Below, one piece after another: positions 48,679 to 54,787 of a stretch of DNA of 54,787 nucleotides. Source of the DNA: an uncultured Luminiphilus sp. Its GTDB lineage: Bacteria > Pseudomonadota > Gammaproteobacteria > Pseudomonadales > Halieaceae. Within the stretch, counting starts at the first letter, position 1. The number at the start of each line of letters is the position of its first letter. The notes below the pieces were generated by a model. It was not told the origin of the DNA. It made no database searches and worked only from the letters and a program-made list of their open reading frames with translations. The translations under genes were made by a program, and so were the position numbers. The DNA is taken from contig CALKMV010000017.1 of assembly GCA_938091485.1 (NCBI GenBank), forward strand, positions 1 to 54,787, given 5' to 3'.

Positions 48679-49586
48679 TGAGCGAGCGATGGCACGTTTT
48701 GGGGGTCGGCGCGATCGGCGGACTGTTTGCCTGCCGACTGCAATCGAGCGGCGCTGACGTCACGCTATTGGCCAGAGAGGATGGCCAGCCAACGCGGGAG
48801 CTGATTGTGAAGAGCGATCAAGTGGAGCGCTTTCAGTTTGCTCAGCAAAACCTCTTAACTTCCCAGCAACCCCTTGAGCACTTATTGGTCTGCACCAAAG
48901 CTTGGGCAGTCGAGGCGGCTGTCAAAGCCATAGCGCCAAGACTCTCTGCTCACAGCGCAGTGGTATTACTCTGCAACGGGATGGGTCTCGCCGAGATCGT
49001 CGCGCCGTTAATTGGCGAGGCCCAACTTGTGCTGGGTTCAACCACCTCTGGATGCCGGCGCTCCACCGAGAACGAGCTGATTCTCTCTGGCGAAGGCAGC
49101 ACCCAGCTGGGGACATTGGATCACAGCGCCGAGCCCCCACCCTGGCTGTCCTGCTGGCATCGGGGCATCCCCAACCTGCACTGGGAAACCGACATCCGGT
49201 CCGTGCTACTGACCAAGGTTTCTATCAACGCGGTGATCAATCCGCTGACCGCGATCCATCAGGTGTGCAATGGCGATCTGTTGCAGTCGCCTCTGTGGGA
49301 AAAAACTCACGCACTGATCGCAGAGGTGCAGCTGTTGCTGCGCAGCGCTCACGCCTTGGATATCGCTGCGGCGCTTCCCGAGCGGGTTCGCGCTGTTTGC
49401 GAGAGTACCGCAGCCAATCATTCATCCATGCGCGTCGATGTCGAGAGAGGTGCTCGGACCGAAGTTGATGCCATTGTAGGCTGGCTTCTCAGAGATTTGA
49501 CCCCGAATCCGCCCGCAACTCCTTTGCTTAGTGAGCTCTTTGAGGCGGTCCGACAACAAGACCATCTATCATCATCGGTCGGCTAG
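48678..49586 (+). CDS. panE: 2-dehydropantoate 2-reductase family (PanE/ApbA)
   Basis: WHVLGVGAIGGLFACRLQSSGADVTLLAR; LLTKVSINAVINPLTAI; HSSMRVDVERGARTEVDAIVGWLL. Confidence 0.88.
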   Translation: MSERWHVLGVGAIGGLFACRLQSSGADVTLLAREDGQPTRELIVKSDQVERFQFAQQNLLTSQQPLEHLLVCTKAWAVEAAVKAIAPRLSAHSAVVLLCNGMGLAEIVAPLIGEAQLVLGSTTSGCRRSTENELILSGEGSTQLGTLDHSAEPPPWLSCWHRGIPNLHWETDIRSVLLTKVSINAVINPLTAIHQVCNGDLLQSPLWEKTHALIAEVQLLLRSAHALDIAAALPERVRAVCESTAANHSSMRVDVERGARTEVDAIVGWLLRDLTPNPPATPLLSELFEAVRQQDHLSSSVG

Positions 49587-50395
49587 ACAAGTGCCAGCAG
49601 TGATAGCACCACCACCCAGACACCGGTGGCACGATTCATCGCCTTTTGAGTTGTTTCTACCGCTTTCACTACTCCGAGCGGATCATTCAGGTCGTCCTGG
49701 TCCAAACGCCAAGCCCGCTCTATTCCTCTGGCCAACAGGTCCTCCGACGAGACCTCGTTGTCAAAGGCGTCTGTAGTCAACAGGCCTCGGGAGTGCTCGA
49801 AATCGCCCAGCAGAGAAAAAGTGAGGAGTAAGAGCCTTGCGGGCAACCAGTCCAGTATCTTCTGAGCGGCCTCAAAACGCCCACTACTTCGCGTATTCGA
49901 CAATTCCACAAGGCGATAGACAGCCGCGCCAAAGGGACCCAAAAGCCAGAAATACAGTACCGGTGGAAACCACCGGGCAAAGCCCCGATAAGCAAAATCG
50001 CGCATCGCAAGCTGTCCACGCCCGTTACCCGCATCGCTACCAGTGACCCCCTGTTTGAGCAGCATCGCCGCACCATCGTCGTCCCCGACGCGGGCGCGGG
50101 CCAGAAAGCGCTGCAAGTCAGTGGGATAGTCACCCCGGCCCAACGAGAAATATAAAAGCGCGGTGCCAACCAGTGCCTCAGCCAGCCCCCCAAGTAAGGT
50201 CTCAAGCACCGCCAGTACAATCAGTCCCGCCAGCACCGGTGCGCCGACACGCAGCGCCAGAGATGGCCACGGGTCCAGTTCGATCGCGTCGACGCGACGG
50301 CTGAGCGCGTGGAACCAACGATCGCCGTGAAGGGGTCCACCGGCGCCCAAGAGCGCGAACAAACCTACTGCCACAATAAAAATGAGGTACGACAC
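49583..50395 (-). CDS. ampE: AmpE-like regulatory membrane protein
   Basis: Membrane protein, LYFSLGRGDYPTDLQRFLARARVGD; RGFARWFPPVLYFWLLGPFGAAVYRLVEL; next to ampD. Confidence 0.88.
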   Translation of the reverse strand: MSYLIFIVAVGLFALLGAGGPLHGDRWFHALSRRVDAIELDPWPSLALRVGAPVLAGLIVLAVLETLLGGLAEALVGTALLYFSLGRGDYPTDLQRFLARARVGDDDGAAMLLKQGVTGSDAGNGRGQLAMRDFAYRGFARWFPPVLYFWLLGPFGAAVYRLVELSNTRSSGRFEAAQKILDWLPARLLLLTFSLLGDFEHSRGLLTTDAFDNEVSSEDLLARGIERAWRLDQDDLNDPLGVVKAVETTQKAMNRATGVWVVVLSLLALV

Positions 50396-50421
50396 TCGCG
50401 TGCGTCTCCTTACTGCTTCGA

Positions 50422-50979
50422 CTAATGGGCGACCAGCCGGGACCAGTCAAAAGCGGGTCCCGGATCGGTCTTGCGACCCGGTGCAATATCGCTGTGACCA
50501 ACGATAGCATCGTGCCGGATATCGGGGTATTGCTTTGTCAAGGACGTCAGCAACTGATTTAAGGCATCGTACTGCGGGTCGGTATAGGCCTCTTCATCAC
50601 AGCCCTCCAGTTCGATACCAATACTAAAATCATTACATTGTTCACGCCCCTGCCACGAGGAAACACCAGCGTGCCAGGCCCGCTCGTCAGTTGAGACGAA
50701 CTGCACCACCTCACCAGCCCGGCGAATAAGAAAGTGCGCAGACACCTCAAGATTCGCGATTTCCGCAAAATAAGGATGTCCTTCACAGTCCAGCGTATTG
50801 GTGAACAACGCCTCAATCTCAGGGCCACCATATTGGCCTGGTGGCAGGGAGATACAGTGCACGACGATTAGGTCGGCCACCACGCCCTCGGGCCTGGGGT
50901 TACAATTGGGAGAAGGTACCCGACGGGCACCTGCAAGCCAGCCCTTATGGATCTTCCATTGGTCAGTAATAGTCGCCAC
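50422..50979 (-). CDS. ampD: 1,6-anhydro-N-acetylmuramyl-L-alanine amidase
   Basis: IVVHCISLPPGQYGGPEIEALFTN...VSAHFLIRRAGEVVQFVSTDERAWHAGVSSWQGREQCNDFSIGIELEG; HSDIAPGRKTDPGPAFDW. Confidence 0.97.
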   Translation of the reverse strand: MATITDQWKIHKGWLAGARRVPSPNCNPRPEGVVADLIVVHCISLPPGQYGGPEIEALFTNTLDCEGHPYFAEIANLEVSAHFLIRRAGEVVQFVSTDERAWHAGVSSWQGREQCNDFSIGIELEGCDEEAYTDPQYDALNQLLTSLTKQYPDIRHDAIVGHSDIAPGRKTDPGPAFDWSRLVAH

Positions 50980-51068
50980 AAGGTAATCTTATCGCACCCT
51001 GAGAAGTGCGTGAGGTAGATACCGCCCACCCTCTCCAACCATTGACCTAGGTAGCACAGCGACCAACC

Positions 51069-51896
51069 ATGATCACCGCAGATTACATTGCCAAACTTGT
51101 TACTCAGGCACTCGCCGAGGACGTCGGGGATGGCGATGTGACGGCGCAGCTCATCGGAGCTGACCTGCAGGCTAGCGGCAACATCATTACACGGGAGGAC
51201 GGCATCCTGTGTGGGACAGCCTTTGCGCTGGAAGCCTTTCAGCAGATTGATCCCAGCTGCCATGTGGAATGGCATTCGCAGGATGGGGACGCGGTCACAG
51301 CGGGCAACCCACTTTGCACTCTGAGCGGGCCCGCGCGCGCGCTTTTGACCGGAGAACGCACAGCGCTGAATTTCTTACAGCTGCTGTCGGGTACTGCGAC
51401 GACCGCTGGTCACTATGCCGCGCGCGTCGCCCATACCAGCGTGAAGTTGCTGGACACCCGTAAAACCCTGCCCGGACTGAGACTGGCACAGAAATATGCC
51501 GTGACTTGTGGAGGCTGTCACAACCATCGCATCGGATTGTTTGATGCCTTCCTGATTAAAGAGAACCACATCGCGGCTGCTGGCGGCATTGCCGAGGCAG
51601 TCGCAGCAGCGAGGAAAGTCGCACCTGATAAACCGGTGGAAGTTGAGGTGGAGAATGAGAATGAGTTGTACGAGGCACTTACGGCCGGTGCAGATCGCAT
51701 CATGCTCGACAACTTTACGCTAGCAGCGCTCCGCGATGCCGTCACGCATACCGGTGGCAGAGCTGAATTGGAGGCCTCCGGCAATGTGACCGGTGAGACC
51801 CTTGTTGCAATCGCCGAAACCGGCGTTGACTTCATCTCAATCGGTGCGCTGACCAAACATGCCAAGGCTTTGGATCTTTCGATGCGGATCGACTGA
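51069..51896 (+). CDS. nadC: Nicotinate-nucleotide pyrophosphorylase (carboxylating)
   Basis: [85 protein letters not shown]. Confidence 0.98.
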   Translation: MITADYIAKLVTQALAEDVGDGDVTAQLIGADLQASGNIITREDGILCGTAFALEAFQQIDPSCHVEWHSQDGDAVTAGNPLCTLSGPARALLTGERTALNFLQLLSGTATTAGHYAARVAHTSVKLLDTRKTLPGLRLAQKYAVTCGGCHNHRIGLFDAFLIKENHIAAAGGIAEAVAAARKVAPDKPVEVEVENENELYEALTAGADRIMLDNFTLAALRDAVTHTGGRAELEASGNVTGETLVAIAETGVDFISIGALTKHAKALDLSMRID

Positions 51897-51901
51897 AATC
51901 G

Positions 51902-52402
51902 CTAGCTGTGGATAGGCTCATTACTCACCAAAACGCCGTTGCGATCTGCGTAGAGCCAGTCACCTGGCGCCACCGGCACCTCACGTAACATCAGCGGAAT
52001 ATCCCGATCCCCCACCCCCCGCTTATCCGTTTTGACAGGGCAAACACCCAAGCTTTGCACACCGATATCAATCTCATCGATGACCTCGACATCGCGAATC
52101 GCGCCGATTACCACGACCCCCGCCCACCCATTATCGGAGGCGAGCTGAGCGAGACGATCGCCGAGCAGGGATCGATGCAGGGCGCCCTGCCCGTCTACCA
52201 GCAACACGCGACCCTCACCCGGCTCAGCGACTGCCTCAGCCACCCGTGAGTTGTCGGCGTGACAGGCTATCGTGGAGACGGGGCCCGAAAAGCACTCTCG
52301 GGTGCCAAACGAACGAAACTGAAAGCCCAGATGCTGCGCCGCGGGATGCGCATCCGACAGATCGGGTGTCGTGAATGCCAACAGCAGTTCAGAACCAGTC
52401 AT
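51902..52402 (-). CDS. RraA family protein (RNase E regulator / HMG aldolase-like)
   Basis: FTTPDLSDAHP; GRVLLVDGQGALHRSLLGDRLAQLASDNGWAGVVVIGAIRDVEVI; PGDWLYADRNGVLVS. ORF open to 52426. Confidence 0.88.
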   Translation of the reverse strand: MTGSELLLAFTTPDLSDAHPAAQHLGFQFRSFGTRECFSGPVSTIACHADNSRVAEAVAEPGEGRVLLVDGQGALHRSLLGDRLAQLASDNGWAGVVVIGAIRDVEVIDEIDIGVQSLGVCPVKTDKRGVGDRDIPLMLREVPVAPGDWLYADRNGVLVSNEPIHS

Positions 52403-54152
52403 AGGAGAAAGCAGAGAGGCTGTCACCCGGCGCGTCGATGGCGCCCGCGTGAGCGCGCGCTCTGGGCAGCAAGCGTTCCATGTAGAACTGCGCTGTGTTC
52501 ACTTTGCGGTCACAGAAAACGACGCGCTCGCCGTTGGCGGACACATTCGCCGCCACCAACGCACCGCGCACCAGTTGCCAGCCGCCGAACAGGTAGCCGG
52601 TCTGCATCATGTAATCAAAGGAGCCACCCAGCGCGGTAAAACGATCATCGCCCAATGTAGCCAGCAGACGCTGCGTGGTCTTAACGTGATCGGCTAAAGA
52701 TTCGGCAAGACAACTTCCCATACTGTGGAGGCGCTCGTCATTATGGCCCTGCAGCGTGGCGGCGATCTCACGAATCTCCGCCTGCATGGCCTCCATAGTG
52801 GCGCCACCGTCTCGACCCAGCTTGCGGTTCAGCAGATCCGCGGCCTGAATGCCGTTGGTGCCCTCATAGATCGGCGTAATGCGCACGTCTCGCAAATACT
52901 GCGCCGCACCGGTCTCCTCGACGTAGCCCATGCCACCGTGTACCTGAACCCCCAGAGAAGTGACTTCCATTCCCAGCTCGGTGAGCCAGCCCTTAATCAC
53001 CGGGATCATCAGGTCAATACGCCGCTGACTCGCCTCGCGGGTTTCTTCGGGACCGGCATGCGCTAGGTCCATGGTCACCGCCTCGGAATAAGCTAGCGCA
53101 CGCATGGCTTCATTGAGCGCGCGCATGGTCAGAAGCATGCGTTTAACATCAGCGTGCTCGATGATCGGCACCCCGCCCTGGACCCGCTCCCGCGCGTAGG
53201 CCACCGCCTTTTGGTACGCGCCCTCAGACGCCCCAAGACCCTGCAGACCCACCTTGAGGCGAGCTTCGTTCATCATCGTGAACATGCAGGCGAGGCCCTG
53301 ATTCTCCTCGCCCACCAGATAGCCGATCGCACCGCCGTTGTCGCCGTAGGCCATGACACAGGTGGGACTGCCGTGAATGCCCAGCTTGTGTTCAACGGAT
53401 ACCGGGTAAGCATCGTTGCGTTCGCCCAATGTGCCATCGCCATTCACCATGAACTTGGGGACCAAAAACAGCGATATCCCGCGGCTGCCCGCGGGCGCAT
53501 CAGGAAGACGCGCCAAGACCAAGTGGATGATGTTATCCGTTGCGTCGTGATCGCCCCACGTGATGTAAATCTTCTGTCCAAAAATGCGGTAGTGATCGCC
53601 CTCGCGCTCAGCGCGGGTTTTCATAGGGCCGAGATCTGAACCAGCCCCTGACTCGGTGAGGTTCATGGTGCCCGACCACTCACCCGAGTAGATTTTTTCG
53701 AGATAGGTAGATTTAAGCGCCTCATCCGCGTGGGCCGAAATGGCCAACGCAGCACCGGCGCTGAGAAAAGGTTCCAGCGCAAACGCCATGTCGGCACTGT
53801 TCCACATCTCACAGGCAGCGGTGCCAAACAGTTCTGGAAGACCCTGCCCTCCCTGGTCCTGTGGTGCGGAGATACCGACCCAGCCGCCGGCGCCCAATTG
53901 CTGAATGGCGTCGCCATAGCCCGGTGGAATAGTGACCGCGCTGTCACTGCAGCGCGCGGGATGCGCATCACCAACCCGCCGCAGCGGCGACACCACATCG
54001 GATGCAAACTTGGCGGCTTCATCGAGAAGCGCTGTGGTGAGTTCAGTGCCCAAACCCAGTTCAGCGTAATGCGGGAGCTCACCCAGCACCGAACCGACGT
54101 CGAGCACATCGTCAATCAGAAACTGCATGTCATCCGTCGGTGCCGTATACAT
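52389..54152 (-). CDS. Acyl-CoA dehydrogenase, DmdC/3-methylmercaptopropionyl-CoA dehydrogenase-like
   Basis: MYTAPTDDMQFLIDDVLD; GTMNLTESGAGSDLGPMKTRAEREGDHYRIFGQKIYITWGDHD; QVHGGMGYVEETGAAQYLRDVRITPIYEGTNGIQAADLLNRKL. Confidence 0.9.
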   Translation of the reverse strand: MYTAPTDDMQFLIDDVLDVGSVLGELPHYAELGLGTELTTALLDEAAKFASDVVSPLRRVGDAHPARCSDSAVTIPPGYGDAIQQLGAGGWVGISAPQDQGGQGLPELFGTAACEMWNSADMAFALEPFLSAGAALAISAHADEALKSTYLEKIYSGEWSGTMNLTESGAGSDLGPMKTRAEREGDHYRIFGQKIYITWGDHDATDNIIHLVLARLPDAPAGSRGISLFLVPKFMVNGDGTLGERNDAYPVSVEHKLGIHGSPTCVMAYGDNGGAIGYLVGEENQGLACMFTMMNEARLKVGLQGLGASEGAYQKAVAYARERVQGGVPIIEHADVKRMLLTMRALNEAMRALAYSEAVTMDLAHAGPEETREASQRRIDLMIPVIKGWLTELGMEVTSLGVQVHGGMGYVEETGAAQYLRDVRITPIYEGTNGIQAADLLNRKLGRDGGATMEAMQAEIREIAATLQGHNDERLHSMGSCLAESLADHVKTTQRLLATLGDDRFTALGGSFDYMMQTGYLFGGWQLVRGALVAANVSANGERVVFCDRKVNTAQFYMERLLPRARAHAGAIDAPGDSLSAFSYDWF

Positions 54153-54214
54153 CGTGTCTTCCTCGTTTTGGACGTGTTTTGGAGCGCGGGTTCGACTGCG
54201 CCCTCCGCCTAAGT

Positions 54215-54259
54215 GCCATGCATTTTTGCCACGCCGGAGTCATACGGCAAAAATATGGC
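54215..54259. promoter_or_regulatory. Long interrupted inverted repeat in divergent acyl-CoA dehydrogenase/LysR promoter region (candidate operator)
   Basis: GCCAT-gc-ATTTTTGCC (54215-54230) ... 15 nt ... GGCAAAAAT-ATGGC (54246-54259). Confidence 0.6.
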
Positions 54260-54267
54260 CAAAGAGT

Positions 54268-54273
54268 TATAAT
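54268..54273 (+). promoter_or_regulatory. Putative -10 box of the LysR gene
   Basis: TATAAT at 54268-54273, 42 nt upstream of ATG 54315; -35 region falls in the right arm of the inverted repeat. Confidence 0.5.
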
Positions 54274-54314
54274 TCATCGCATGAATAAAGGCCGGCACGC
54301 CTGACACGCATTAT

Positions 54315-54787
54315 ATGAAAAACCTCAACCAAATTGATCTCAATCTGCTGGTTTATCTTGAGGTCCTGCTGCGCGAACGCAACGTAACGCAGGCAGCGAA
54401 TCAACTGGGGCTATCACAACCTGCTATGAGTAACGGCCTTCGCAGACTGCGCACACTGTTTGACGACCCGCTGCTAGTGCGCACCTCCGAGGGCATGACC
54501 CCCACCGAGCGAGCGCTGGAGTTGGAGCCCTTGGTCAAGGAGATTCTCCTTGGTGTGGATCGCGCCATGCAGCCCGCCACCGATTTCGAGCCGGGCGAAG
54601 CGCAAATGGTGGTGCGCATCATGGCCAGCGACTACGCCGAATCCACGCTCTTTCCGGCGGTGCTCACGCAACTCCGCGAACACGCACCCGGCATCACGCT
54701 GGACATCATGAACCCCTCGGATGTGAGCTTTCTGGACGTGGAGCGCGGCAAGGTCGACCTGGTCATCAACCGCTTTGATCAGATGCC
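54315..54787 (+). CDS. LysR-family transcriptional regulator (C-terminus off window)
   Basis: MKNLNQIDLNLLVYLEVLLRERNVTQAANQLGLSQPAMSNGLRRLRTLFDDPLLVRTSEGMTPTERA HTH; direct translation of the sequence. Confidence 0.95.
   Translation, partial: MKNLNQIDLNLLVYLEVLLRERNVTQAANQLGLSQPAMSNGLRRLRTLFDDPLLVRTSEGMTPTERALELEPLVKEILLGVDRAMQPATDFEPGEAQMVVRIMASDYAESTLFPAVLTQLREHAPGITLDIMNPSDVSFLDVERGKVDLVINRFDQM

Noticed and set aside
53154-53639. 161-aa plus-strand ORF antisense to the acyl-CoA dehydrogenase
   Set aside because: Fully antisense within a well-supported gene; no domain seen.
1-54787. CRISPR arrays, tRNA/rRNA genes, transposons or prophage
   Set aside because: No regularly spaced repeats, cloverleaf-like genes, transposase or phage ORFs were seen; intergenic gaps are short and genes are core functions.

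Overview
This is a gene-dense core-chromosome window from a gammaproteobacterium; the lineage is inferred from gene content and synteny, with no search run. I see no rRNA, tRNA, CRISPR array or mobile element. Main blocks, left to right: (1) a minus-strand operon gyrA-serC-pheA-tyrA-aroA-cmk-rpsA-ihfB-lapA-lapB-pyrF (pyrF partial), with an intrinsic terminator after rpsA; (2) mtaD-like/ubiG/mupP-like/yciK-like on plus; (3) rluB-scpB-scpA-yciO/tsaC-like-PHP on minus; (4) yciB, SH3-domain protein, cyclophilin, PdxJ-like protein, RluA-like protein, DUF2244-like protein, rimO, rsmE on plus; (5) msrA (minus) diverging from a small-ORF/VWA/membrane J-domain/small ORF/htpX/trypsin-like protease cluster, preceded by a possible structured leader RNA; (6) two Na+-symporters; (7) a complete type II secretion operon gspC-N on minus; (8) a TPP-riboswitch-controlled thiamine-salvage operon (TonB receptor, YkoF-like thiamine-binding protein, PnuT/PnuC, ThiK-like kinase, PanE-like reductase); (9) ampE-ampD, nadC, rraA-like, a DmdC-like acyl-CoA dehydrogenase and a divergent partial LysR regulator. 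The best candidates for something undescribed are the three-helix leader plus apparent non-canonical start or in-frame amber at the VWA gene (26.1-26.5 kb), the surrounding envelope-proteostasis cluster, the thiamine-salvage operon, and the long inverted repeat between the acyl-CoA dehydrogenase and the LysR gene.
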